This document shows positions 23,236 to 32,527 of a stretch of DNA of 64,000 bases, in pieces. The stretch spans positions 992,001-1,056,000 of the forward strand of contig JAKZAP010000018.1 of assembly GCA_023053575.1 (NCBI GenBank), read 5' to 3'. Under the pieces are notes generated by a model that was given only the letters and a program-made list of their open reading frames with translations, was not told the origin of the DNA and made no database searches. Each line of letters begins with the position of its first letter. Position 1 is the stretch's first letter. Position numbers and translations under genes: made by a program. The stretch is from Branchinecta lynchi (lineage: Eukaryota > Arthropoda > Branchiopoda > Anostraca > Branchinectidae).

Positions 23236-23920
23236 AAGGACCCGATGCTTTTGTTTTCATTTTAATGCTCTGGGAACACTTCAAAACAATAGTTCCGTTT
23301 TTGATCGAATTTTCAGTTCTCCGTTCTCGCTTCTGAATTCGCGAAATTTTTGCTCCTCTGGCTTCTCCGTTTTCGCTTTTGACAGAAACTACCCACAACC
23401 CGGTAGGCTATACGTGTTTATGCATACTGAACATCCGCACTCTGTTGACCAATCAGGGAGAACGGAGAGAGGAGAATCGAAAATTCAACATCGCAGGCAA
23501 CTTCTCGATTCTGCAGAATCGCGACGCTTTCCCCGTTCTCGATTCCGACAAAAACGCAAGAAAAGGAGAATTCGCCCCATCTGAATAGTCCGAAAACGCG
23601 AGAATTTGGAGGAGATCGCAAGGACAATTCGGATAAAACGCAACTAATACTTCAACCGCCAAAACGCAATAGCGCACGCTTTCTAATCATAACAACAGAG
23701 CCTCCTTCACAAGTTAACGTTAATTTAGAGGTAATCTAGAGCCGGTGCCGAAAATCCTCTCTGTGACTCTTTTAGATACGCTATATGAGCAAAGCTTTGT
23801 GCCGACTGGATTAAAAGAATGATGAAAGGAGGCAATTGAAATGGCGTGTAATAAGGGAGTACGCTGTAAAAAGTTTCTCCGAGTAAGGAATAACTTTTTA
23901 ACCCTCTTAGCATCAGTAAC

Positions 23921-24085
23921 TGCAGTGTTTGCTACTGGGACTAATCTTATCTCTATATACTGAGATAAGACTAATCCGAATTAGAGATAAGATAATCTTT
24001 TTAGAGACAAGATTAATCCGAACTAGAGATAAAAATATCTTTTTAGAGACAAGGTTTTTCAAGGTTCCCAGTAGCAAATACTGCA
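23921..24085. mobile_element. Small inverted-repeat element (MITE-like)
   Basis: The 20-bp ends, TGCAGTGTTTGCTACTGGGA and TCCCAGTAGCAAATACTGCA, are inverted repeats with one mismatch. The interior holds two copies of an approximately 46-bp unit (GAGATAAGA-TAATC-TTTTTAGAGACAAGATTAA). No target duplication was found. Confidence 0.65.
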
Positions 24086-24139
24086 AGATTTTTTTTTACA
24101 ATTACTTTTTTACAGCTATAATAGCTGTTACCAGTTAAC

Positions 24140-25227
24140 TGGAAGATCATTGCCGTTCATATTTCTACAATCGACATTTCTGGAGCTTTCGATAATGTAG
24201 TACATTCACAGGCTCTACTTTCTTCATTGGGTCAGGGTGTTAATGCTTCCATTGTTTCTGTTTTAAGGTTTTGGTACCGTAAGGCGATGGTTCGGGCGAA
24301 ATGGTCAGGGGCGGTTTCGGAATCCATTCCTGTGAGCAAGGGGGTACCACAGGGTAGAGTCCTATCTCCTTTTGTTTTTAAAAGTGCCATTTATGAATGC
24401 CTCTCAGGTTTATTGCCAACATTTTCCCTTGGAGACCTAAGTACTAATTACATAGCTTACACAGACGACATTCTATTAATAAGTCGAACTAGAAGTGGGT
24501 TAGAATCTAACATAAAAACGATTTGTCAGAGTCTTTCTCAAATTCGCCTTTCTGTTAACATTTCTAAATGTCAGTATCTTAAGTTCAACAGCCCAAAAGA
24601 TTCCGGTATTTCTTTTAAAAATGAAAAGCTCCCCAATTCACCTACCGTAAAATGGCTTGGCATGATCATAGCACAGTCTCTAAAAAAAATCTGCGATAAC
24701 GCTGTTTCGACTGTTAACGATTCCATTCGTGTCGGATATGGAAAAATAGTTCCAAATAGAAGGAGGTATAACAGAAAAGCCCTTGGTAGTTTATATAATA
24801 GTTTTTGTTCTCCCTCTGTCTGCAACGTTTCTGAAATTTTTGGTATGCTGAGGCTAAAAGATTTAAAACGTATCAGGACTTTTTATTTCAAATATTGTAA
24901 ATTTCTCTTGTACCTTCCTCGACGTTACAGGAATTCCCGTATAGCTTCAACTTTTTTGCCCTCTGACCCTTGTGCAAAGTTATCTTCGATTGCCCAAGAC
25001 CTTCACGTCTCTGCCCTTGGCCATTTCTCCGCACTCCATCTAGGAAGAAGATTTTTTAAACCCGATTAGTCCCTTTTCTTTCTTTTTTTTAAATATATAT
25101 TTTATGATCTCGTGCATTTACTACATTATTGAAAGCTCAGTGTATTTTTTTTCCTTTTCTTTGTCTATACTGCACTATTTTCCTCTTCTTAAGTGCGTAA
25201 TAAAATTTCATCATCATCATCATCATT
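24140..25227 (+). mobile_element. 5'-truncated LINE, same family as the one nested in the Polinton
   Basis: Only the distal reverse transcriptase and 3' end remain. The element ends with AATAAAATTT and a (CAT)n tail at about 25,208-25,227. The left edge is approximate and adjoins the small inverted-repeat element. Confidence 0.8.
24149..25069 (+). pseudogene. LINE reverse transcriptase, C-terminal part
   Basis: The open frame is a 5'-truncated reverse transcriptase. Visible motifs are ISTIDISGAFDNVVHSQAL (RT domain 3), GVPQGRVLSPFVF (domain 4), AYTDDILLISRT (active site) and KWLGMII (domain 7). The active site is YTDD where the intact relative at 43,506-46,178 has YADD; both carry the two aspartates. 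The C-terminal part (LKRIRTFYFKYCKFLLYLPR) is shared with that relative. There is no start codon and no endonuclease, so the copy is non-autonomous although the frame is still open. Confidence 0.85.
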
Positions 25228-26423
25228 GTAAATTCTACTGTACCTTTTCTTTTCGAAAAAATTAAACACCAGACAACATTATTCCCGAGTCTTAATTTTT
25301 CTAGCTTTTTAACGTTGGGTCCAAAGCGCGATCGAAGTTTATATTTATCAATTGTACATATAGTGATATTTCTATTTAATTATCTCGGAGTTGTTGACTG
25401 AATGGACCTGTTACATTTACGACACCAAAAAAAGAATAGCTGCGTTTTTGCATTCCTGTGGACTGTAGCCGTAGCAGTTGGCCTGTGTGCTAATAAGGCG
25501 TTGTACGCTTTTTGCTGTAGACTTTAGCCTGTGGGTTTGAACAGCAAAAATGCCTTATAAGCTGCTCAAACGGACATTGTACTTTGTACTTTTTAATTAA
25601 TACTTCAGTGAACGGTCTGGGGACTACTTTGCAAATCTAATAAACAGCTTAATTCCTGGTTTTAAACTAGTGTGCTAACTGACCCAGTGTGCTCTTCTGG
25701 AAACAACACAACCTACATCTACAAAAAGTTCTGGACCCACTATACAAACACAAATTCCCCGAATACAGAGAGTTGACAAGCTAACAGCAGTGATTCATAA
25801 TACTTACATTTAACTTTGAAAAACTCATTTTTGTATTCCAGAATTTCCAGATACTCAGCATCCTCCATTTTTGAAAGGAACCACAGGCTAAGGCCAAGGA
25901 ACAACGGCATCAAGAAGGCCTTTGGCCGTAGCCTGTGGATTTCGTACTTTGGCTGTTGGACTGAGGCAGACAGGCCTTATAAGCAGACAGTCTACAGGGA
26001 AAGGTTTGCCAAAACACCTAATAAGCACAGCTGCTACTCACAGGCGTGCTGTAAGGCATGCAAAAACGCAGCTGATAATCGGCTCTATCCGTCGCAGGTT
26101 CTTTGAATAAGGTGAAACTGAGTATCAGAAAGCGGTCACGACAAACACGATGGAAAATATCTTCCTGGGACAAGGCTAGGATAGTACACATTCTCAAGAC
26201 CAACAGGAAACCGTCATTATTCCCGCGTTACTCTTCGGAGATATCTGAGGCTGTATCTACCAGATATCTGACAACGAAATTTCTAGTTTGACCTGGCACA
26301 CCAATTTTCACACGGAACAACAAAAGAATTGCAGGCGAACTGTATGGTTGACAGCCGACGCAATACTTGATGAATTACATAGATCAACGCGATCTACTCG
26401 ACGATCAACTTTCGAGTTTGCTT
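25228..26423. other. GPCPD1 intron 3 between two LINEs, nothing recognised
   Basis: No gene is supported. Short words such as GTAGCCTGTGG and CAGACAGGCCTTATAAGC recur near 25,470-25,560 and 25,925-25,990, in opposite orientations, suggesting old repeat fragments. Confidence 0.4.
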
Positions 26424-26521
26424 TAATAATAATAATAACTGTATTTAAAAGCCCAAGGGCCATATACATAACAACAATAGTACATTTTACAAAGGAAAAC
26501 AACAACAATAATTTCCTACGG

Positions 26522-29500
26522 CTATGAAGCCTCACTACTAAGCTTGGTCGCTCTTAGCTTCAACGCTCCGTCCATAAACTCGCACACCTTTGTTATAACC
26601 CTTTCCGAAGTGCTATTCAGGATATCCGGTAGAAGCAAAACACTCCCCTTAAAATAAGATCCCCTTAACTCCGAAAGCGCCTGGCATCGATTGATAAAGT
26701 GGTCCATGTTTTCCTCTACCCCTGCTTTGCAAAGTTGGCAATTATACCTGACATCTGGACCAGTCCTATGCCTATCAAAAACTCTAAATCTACCAAACAG
26801 GGGGAGGGAATTAGCTCTAGCCTGGATCCACAACTTCAAAACTTTTTGAGGTAAATTCATTTTAAAATAAAACTCGGGCCCAAACACCTTCTTAAACTCA
26901 CGGTAAAACTCCAAAGTTTCGGACTGACTTATTAAAGCTCTCCATTTTTGAATCTCTTGGTCATCCAAAATCCTAGTGACTCTACGCAATAAATTATCGT
27001 CATCTACAGGGCCGCGGCCACTATTCCAAACATAAGATAGACCTAGATCATCAAGCAGGGCTTTAACTCGAGACGGCCACGTATTTCTTTTCCCCATAAT
27101 CAAAAGTTCATTATATGACGCTCTCACCAACCTAGTCTCATCTAACTTAATTATCTTTAACCAAAATCTTAAAATCTGCAATACCCTATCTTTCTTCATT
27201 GAAAATAGGCCTAAATCCCCTTTCAGTGCTTGCGAATGTAATGTCGATTGTAGTCCGAACAGTCGTTTAAAATATTGTAGCTGGACCGACTCAAGCTGTT
27301 TCGCATCTTCAAATCCCCATAGCTCCGCTCCATAATGGATCGTTGGCATTATTTTTGATTTAAAAATGTGTTTATGAATTCTTAAATTTTTTAATCCCAT
27401 CAGATTAGCATTTCTAAATATGGCTGACGACGCCGCTTTTCCCCTTCTTACCATTTCTTTAATATGTGATTTCCAACTTCCGTTTGAATCTAAAACAAAT
27501 CCCAAATATTTAAAACTAGTACTTTTACTCAATTCTTCATTTTTATAATAAAATTTTTCTTCTAACTGCCCCTTAATTTTCCTCCGCGTGAAGATTACTA
27601 CCTCAGTTTTCTTTGGATTCAGCACCAACTTTTTCATTTCCAGGTATTCCTCAATTAAATTCAGTAAAATTTGGAGCTCAGACGCACTTTTGGCAAGCAG
27701 TGCCGTGTCGTCGGCGAATAACAATATAGAGAACCTGATATTACCAAGCATCACTGTCGGGGCCCACTTTTTTTCTAAGAACTCTACTATATCATTAATA
27801 AATATGCCAAATAGCCTAGGTGATAATGCACTTCCCTGTCTCACTCCTTTTCTTGATGTAAATAATTTCGACAGCCCTATTCCAGCTAATTTTACAACAC
27901 CCTTAGTAGCTACATACATACTAACTAACAATCTAACAAAACACACTGGAAGGCCAATTTTTATCAATTCCTCACCCAATAGGATACGGTCGACACTATC
28001 AAACGCCTTTTGCAGGTCTAAGAATGCCACATATAGTTTGTGGCTTCCTGTTCCATATTTCTCTATTAACGCTCTTAAAATGAAAACTCTATCACTTGTA
28101 TTATACCCTGTCCGAAACCCCCCTTGTTCTTCCTTAATCACCTTATTCGATTCTAACCAATTACCTAGTCTAACATCTAGCACCTTTTCTAGTATCTTAC
28201 TTACTGATGAAACTAGGGATATGGGTCTGTAATTATCGTGTATTTTTGGGTCACCCTTTTTTAAAAAGGGCAATACCAGTGCCGTTTTCCAAAGATCAGG
28301 CCAGACCATTGAAAACAAAATTTTATTATATACCAATAATAATATTGGGATTAGTGTTGCTCGAAATTTCTTATAAACAATTGCAGGTACTCCGTCTATA
28401 CCTGGCGCTGATCCACCTTGCATTTTCTTAAGTGTCTCTTCTATTTCTTCTGGCCTCAACTCCTCCATCAATATATAATCAGTTTCTTTCATAGGAAAGT
28501 GTGTTTGGTTACTACTTGTTACTAGCTCTTCGTGAAGAAATTTTAGAGGGTTCGAAGTTCCCTCGACCTTCTCAAAATGAGCCGGCCAAGAATCTAACTC
28601 AGGAACTTTTACACTATGCAGCTTATTATGACCTCTTTCTTCCTCCCTTATTTTTCCCCAGAATTCCTTCATATTACTATCATTATAATTTCTAACAATA
28701 TCATTCCTCGATTTATTTGCCGCTACTAATTTCTTCTTCTTCAACAAAGCCTTATACCCACGCCTCTTAATTCTATATGCTAACAATAATTCATCCTTAA
28801 TTTCTACATTAGTACAACTTTTAACTAGTTCAAGCTTTCTAATTAAATCCTCTCTATAATTCACACATTCATCATCGAAAAAAATATCTTTCTCTTGCTT
28901 TCCTTTTTTTGTTATTGGTCCTATAACTCTATGTATTAAACTATTAATTTCATTTAATGTATTTTGAGGATCAGAAAATGACGCCTGCATATCACTCAGC
29001 TGATCCCTAACATCTTGCTCCATCATCCGAGAATCTATAGCTACTAGGTCATCCTTACTCCAATTTCGTCGGATTGCCCGCCACACTTTGGCATTTGGGT
29101 TGCCGCTACCATTAGAACGATCCAGGACTCGAACTTCTGATTCCTTAAGTGAATTCATACTAATTTCCAGTTTGACCGGAACATGGTCAGATCCAACTAA
29201 ATTCAAAACCTCCACATTCAATGAATCCAAATCGAAACTAGTTCCAATTAAATAATAATCAATTAGACTAGGTCTAAGTCCAGATATACAGGTAAACTCA
29301 CCCAACTCCGCATCCTTACCAAATCTTCCATTCCCAATAACAAGACCAAAATCAGAGCACAGTGCCAATAGTTTCCTACCCCATGTGTTTACTTTCCTTT
29401 TTTCATCTTTGCTTCTCCTCGGAATCCTGTAGGCACTCGGAATAAGGTTATAACTTCCTGGAATAGATAATTCATCAATTTCACCAACATTACCCGTATA

Positions 29501-29947
29501 ACTATTAAAGTCACCCATAATAATAAGCTTATGGTAAGGCATTTCGTTCCGACGTTTTTCTACTTCATTTTCTAAAATTGACCAAGTATCCTCATTTCTA
29601 TATGAACTATTCTGAGGTGGAATATATACTGAACCTACTACTATTTTACTACCATCTAAGCACTCTAGATTTATCCAAATTATGTTCTCTGAATCACTCA
29701 TCATTCTGACATAATTAGCGAAAGAAGCCAGTTTAATTAGAACAACTACTCCACCGTAAACACGATTATTTCGAGATGGTTCCCGGGCAACTGTTTCAAC
29801 TGCGAAATCTTTAAACTTAATCACTTGGTCTTTCGAGTGCCATGTTTCAGCTAGGGCTACAAAATCAAATGCCTTAAGTTCCGATTCTAGTACCTCCTCC
29901 TTATTTCTAAGCCCCTGTATATTCCATGTCAGAAATTTAACTTTCAC
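26522..29947 (-). CDS. LINE ORF2: AP endonuclease and reverse transcriptase
   Basis: This 1,141-codon frame begins with an APE-type endonuclease: FLTWNIQGLRNK, ALAETWHSK, GDFNSYTGN and SDHVPVKLE. The reverse transcriptase follows with GGSAPGIDGVPAIVYKKF, LDLQKAFDSVDR, GVRQGSALSPRLFGIF and the active site LLFADDTALLAK. The C-terminus has a Cys/His motif, CQLCKAGVEENMDHFINRC. No RNase H is present. It nicks target DNA and reverse-transcribes the element RNA there. The first codon of the listed frame is GTG; no ATG precedes the catalytic Asn of WNIQGL. The frame continues upstream in register into ORF1 through one TAG. The clade is Jockey/CR1-like by layout, not resolved. Confidence 0.95.
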   Translation of the reverse strand: MKVKFLTWNIQGLRNKEEVLESELKAFDFVALAETWHSKDQVIKFKDFAVETVAREPSRNNRVYGGVVVLIKLASFANYVRMMSDSENIIWINLECLDGSKIVVGSVYIPPQNSSYRNEDTWSILENEVEKRRNEMPYHKLIIMGDFNSYTGNVGEIDELSIPGSYNLIPSAYRIPRRSKDEKRKVNTWGRKLLALCSDFGLVIGNGRFGKDAELGEFTCISGLRPSLIDYYLIGTSFDLDSLNVEVLNLVGSDHVPVKLEISMNSLKESEVRVLDRSNGSGNPNAKVWRAIRRNWSKDDLVAIDSRMMEQDVRDQLSDMQASFSDPQNTLNEINSLIHRVIGPITKKGKQEKDIFFDDECVNYREDLIRKLELVKSCTNVEIKDELLLAYRIKRRGYKALLKKKKLVAANKSRNDIVRNYNDSNMKEFWGKIREEERGHNKLHSVKVPELDSWPAHFEKVEGTSNPLKFLHEELVTSSNQTHFPMKETDYILMEELRPEEIEETLKKMQGGSAPGIDGVPAIVYKKFRATLIPILLLVYNKILFSMVWPDLWKTALVLPFLKKGDPKIHDNYRPISLVSSVSKILEKVLDVRLGNWLESNKVIKEEQGGFRTGYNTSDRVFILRALIEKYGTGSHKLYVAFLDLQKAFDSVDRILLGEELIKIGLPVCFVRLLVSMYVATKGVVKLAGIGLSKLFTSRKGVRQGSALSPRLFGIFINDIVEFLEKKWAPTVMLGNIRFSILLFADDTALLAKSASELQILLNLIEEYLEMKKLVLNPKKTEVVIFTRRKIKGQLEEKFYYKNEELSKSTSFKYLGFVLDSNGSWKSHIKEMVRRGKAASSAIFRNANLMGLKNLRIHKHIFKSKIMPTIHYGAELWGFEDAKQLESVQLQYFKRLFGLQSTLHSQALKGDLGLFSMKKDRVLQILRFWLKIIKLDETRLVRASYNELLIMGKRNTWPSRVKALLDDLGLSYVWNSGRGPVDDDNLLRRVTRILDDQEIQKWRALISQSETLEFYREFKKVFGPEFYFKMNLPQKVLKLWIQARANSLPLFGRFRVFDRHRTGPDVRYNCQLCKAGVEENMDHFINRCQALSELRGSYFKGSVLLLPDILNSTSERVITKVCEFMDGALKLRATKLSSEAS

Positions 29948-29974
29948 TCGACCTTGTACATGGCCCTCGGCTTC

Positions 29975-31132
29975 CTAGTAGTCATAGTATTCGTCGTCAT
30001 CTTCGCTTATCATGGGTGGGAATGCAATCTTGTAGTAGTCGTCTCTGTCTTCTTGTTGTTGGGGGTCCGAGAACCTACTTGGGCCCCTACCTCCTCGATT
30101 CAGGCGGCCTGGACGTGTGTCGCCTCTTCCCCTGCGATAGGGGGTTCGCACGTTCCTATTTTCCGCCCGGAACTTGTCATCAGGACTAATGATTTCGGAC
30201 AGTTTTCGGCCCCTTCCTTTCGATTCTTGGATGTTACGACGTTCGTACGGGACTACGGTTACTTCTGAACTATCAGAAGCAGTCTCATCTCGATCGCTGA
30301 GTGTGGGCCTGCTGTTATGGCTATTAAAGCCCAGACCTGGATTGGCAACTTGAATCTGATCCTCAGACGTTTGGGGAACAGGGAAGGGATTCTGTGGCTT
30401 CTGGCTTGCTAGTTGTGCGATGGGCGGATATGCATTTTGGCCCCGTGGGATCCGACGAGGTTCGGTTATTCGCTTAACCGTGCCCTCGATGATGTCATAA
30501 ACAAATAGATTCCCGTCTATGAAGAGCTTTGTACCACGCAGCTTCACATCCCGGCCCGCCTGGATCGCCTCTTGCAAACGCGGCTTTAGTTTACTGCGGG
30601 CTTCTCGTTCTTGTGCTGTGTAGTCGGGTGCAGCCGAAATACCGTACCGTTTCAGGGTTCGATTATTTCGTAGGATAAGGTCCCGCAATTCTTTCGAATT
30701 CAATTTCAGTAGCACTGGTCTTGCGCCATCGCTGTTAGCTGATCCAATTCTGAACGCATCCTTTACATCACTGCGAACTATGTTGAATGTGGGGAAAAAC
30801 CAGTTTAGGAAGTACATTACTTCCTCCATCAGCGTAGACTTTGGTGGGTTGGTAGGCTCCAGATTGTAGATAACCAAGTTAGTGCGCTTCAATTCCACTT
30901 CTAGTGCATTAGCTCTGTTGTTCGACTCCAGCAATCTTTGACTAATGACGGCTAGCCCGTTGCTTGTGATTTCATTCGCCTTCACATTGCTTTCAATTTG
31001 AGCTTTTAACTCCTGCAACTGGTGTTGAAATGCCGATACGTTTTCCGATAGTGTAGGAATCAGGTTAATATTCGCACTCATCTCTTGGAGACTGAGACGT
31101 ATAGCAGCTAGTTCTCCGGCTACTTCGCTCAT
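29975..31132 (-). CDS. LINE ORF1: coiled coil and RRM-like RNA-binding protein
   Basis: The 385-residue protein starts MSEVAGELAAIRLSLQEM and has a heptad-patterned coiled coil over about residues 1-90. An RRM-like segment follows (LKRTNLVIYNLEP, DVKDAFRIGS, RPVLLKLNSKELRDLILRNN), then LKPRLQEAIQAG with an FIDGNLFVYD strand, and an Arg/Gly-rich and acidic tail. This plan matches trimeric RNA-binding ORF1 proteins of L1-like and CR1-like elements. It would coat the element RNA. It ends EYYDY-TAG; ORF2 continues in the same frame after this TAG. Confidence 0.88.
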   Translation of the reverse strand: MSEVAGELAAIRLSLQEMSANINLIPTLSENVSAFQHQLQELKAQIESNVKANEITSNGLAVISQRLLESNNRANALEVELKRTNLVIYNLEPTNPPKSTLMEEVMYFLNWFFPTFNIVRSDVKDAFRIGSANSDGARPVLLKLNSKELRDLILRNNRTLKRYGISAAPDYTAQEREARSKLKPRLQEAIQAGRDVKLRGTKLFIDGNLFVYDIIEGTVKRITEPRRIPRGQNAYPPIAQLASQKPQNPFPVPQTSEDQIQVANPGLGFNSHNSRPTLSDRDETASDSSEVTVVPYERRNIQESKGRGRKLSEIISPDDKFRAENRNVRTPYRRGRGDTRPGRLNRGGRGPSRFSDPQQQEDRDDYYKIAFPPMISEDDDEYYDY

Positions 31133-31331
31133 GATGCAATCTCCAAGCGTACTCCTATTATCGTCCGAGTTGCACTTGGATTGTTCGTACTTTCACAATA
31201 TTGACACGAAATGATATGCAGCTCGCTCGCGGTGTTTCTCGGACGAGCGCTGAATGAATTTATTAGAAATGAAATTAGTCTTTAAGAGAAAAGATAGTAA
31301 GGCTGCCTCGTGATGTCTACGCGGTTAGCCA

Positions 31332-31337
31332 CTCAAG
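31332..31337. repeat. Polinton target-site duplication, left copy (CTCAAG)
   Basis: CTCAAG directly precedes the inverted-repeat terminus AGTAGTATATAAAG and recurs at 49,802-49,807 directly after the right terminus. Six base pairs is the known Polinton duplication length. Confidence 0.95.
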
Positions 31338-31924
31338 AGTAGTATATAAAGCCGGGTTCTACTCCACCCTCCCCCCAATTTCAAAACCCCATTTTAACAT
31401 CAATTTCTTAAACTTTAACATCCTTTTTACCAAATTATCCCCCTTTTTAAGAACATTTTTATTTTCTTAATTCCAAAATAAAGGATACAAGAAATGAGAA
31501 TATTACCCTTTACTACATATAAAATACTACAATATACTACTACTTCTTTTTTTTTACATTTTTAATTTTTTTATTCAAATATTACTGAGTAAACAGTTCT
31601 AAATCCACATATGTTTCTTTGTTCTTGTTTTCGCGTACAATCGGTTGCAAAACTAGATTTTTCTTTAAAAGTAATTCGTTAGCAATGACATTATATTTCT
31701 GTGTTATAAACAAATCACAGGGTTTGTCATTATGATTAATAACTACAACCAACTTATCACCATATTTTGTCTTAGCAATTCTCATTTTAACGATAGTATA
31801 TTTCAGTCCTAGAACTAGTTCTTCTTTCCTGATTGTCTCATTGTATTTATTCATTCTGATTGTATTCAAGACTTCCTTTGTGGACTCCATTTATTAGGGG
31901 ATGATTTTATTAAATAAAAATCCA
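31338..31924 (+). repeat. Polinton left terminal inverted repeat (587 bp)
   Basis: By eye this is the reverse complement of 49,215-49,801 with a single difference, at the codon that makes Val in one copy and Ala in the other copy of the enclosed gene. Such identity implies a recent insertion. Confidence 0.95.
31582..31890 (-). CDS. Polinton terminal-repeat protein, left copy (102 aa)
   Basis: This small gene lies wholly inside the inverted repeat, so the element carries two copies, both transcribed outward. The protein begins MESTKEVLNTIRMNKYNETI and has a core IAKTKYGDKLVVVIN and a strand YVDLELF. The TKYG-VVV pattern resembles small proteins I associate with animal Polintons; a small beta-barrel of the OB type is possible but is inference. 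The start has the element's CCTAATAAATGG motif. It differs from the right copy by one residue (Val/Ala). The function is unknown. Confidence 0.85.
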   Translation of the reverse strand: MESTKEVLNTIRMNKYNETIRKEELVLGLKYTIVKMRIAKTKYGDKLVVVINHNDKPCDLFITQKYNVIANELLLKKNLVLQPIVRENKNKETYVDLELFTQ

Positions 31925-31967
31925 AAGCTCCTAATTACCGGCAGATCGTAACACCTGTGGTGTGAGA

Positions 31968-32019
31968 GATGCGTCACACTAAATATTCTCGAATATTCTC
32001 GAATATTTAGATGCGTCAC
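31968..32019 (+). promoter_or_regulatory. Heat-shock element with four alternating units, flanked by GATGCGTCAC
   Basis: TTC-TC-GAA-TA-TTC-TC-GAA at 31,986-32,003 is a perfect four-unit heat-shock element (TTCnnGAAnnTTCnnGAA). The two flanking copies of GATGCGTCAC (31,968-31,977 and 32,010-32,019) contain an ATF/CREB-like half-site, TGACG, on the minus strand. Confidence 0.75.
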
Positions 32020-32046
32020 CTCCAGCAGATAACAAGACTCGGCGGA

Positions 32047-32069
32047 GAAGATTCGCGAATATATATATA
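32047..32069 (+). promoter_or_regulatory. Second heat-shock element abutting a TATA box
   Basis: GAA-GA-TTC-GC-GAA at 32,047-32,059 is a perfect three-unit heat-shock element. TATATATATA follows at once (32,060-32,069). Initiation would be expected about 30 bp downstream, near 32,090, just before the leader exon. Confidence 0.75.
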
Positions 32070-32148
32070 GTGTCGCGCATCTGGTTAAGGAGACATTTGT
32101 AAACAAGTTGAGATTAAGAAGGTGTTGAAGAAAGAAAAAATTTCCAAT

Positions 32149-32527
32149 GTAAGTATTTTTTAGTTTTCTAGCGATAAAAACAAGGATATCTAGCAAGATA
32201 GGAATAGCTGCATCTGAAACAAAAAATTACGCAAATATCAAATATACCACACGAGTTATCAGATGACGAAGCGCATCACAGGAGATGACGTAGGAACCAG
32301 ATGGCCTGGACAGATTCTGTAAAGAATTTTTAATGGGATAGATAATGTTGCGAAGCGCGTCACACGAGATGAAGTAGGAATCAAATGGTCTTCAAAAATT
32401 CTGTAAAGGAATTATCTGGGTCAGATAATGTTGCGAAGCGCGTCACACGAGATGAAGTAGGAATCAAATGGTCTTCAAAAATTCTGTAAAGGAATCATCA
32501 AGGTCGTTAAAAGATTTTTATTTTCAG
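32149..32527 (+). other. Predicted 5'-leader intron of the 32,528 gene
   Basis: AAT|GTAAGT at 32,149 is a consensus donor. TTTTTATTTTCAG at 32,515-32,527 is a consensus acceptor, and the ATG follows directly. The 379-bp intron contains three 83-bp repeats. Splicing would remove an out-of-place ATG at 32,468. Confidence 0.6.
32258..32506 (+). repeat. Three 83-bp tandem repeats
   Basis: Two nearly identical units start at 32,341 and 32,424 (GATAATGTTGCGAAGCGCGT...). A diverged unit starts near 32,258. Each has GCGCGTCACACGAGATGA or its variant, echoing the GCGTCAC words of the upstream promoter. Confidence 0.9.

Larger units (their letters stand above)
26424..31260 (-). mobile_element. Full-length two-ORF LINE (minus strand)
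   Basis: On the minus strand the order is 5' leader, ORF1 (31,132-29,975), ORF2 (29,947-26,522) and a (TTA)n tail at about 26,440-26,424. Both ORFs are unbroken, so this insertion is recent and may be active. The 5' boundary is uncertain; it lies within about 200 bp of the Polinton's left end. I found no convincing target duplication. Confidence 0.85.

Noticed and set aside
27588..28232. 214-codon plus-strand frame
   Set aside because: It is the antisense shadow of the LINE reverse transcriptase on the minus strand.
32468..32527. Extending the 238-aa Polinton protein to an ATG at 32,468
   Set aside because: That ATG lies in an 83-bp repeat inside the predicted leader intron; the ATG at 32,528 follows a strong splice acceptor.
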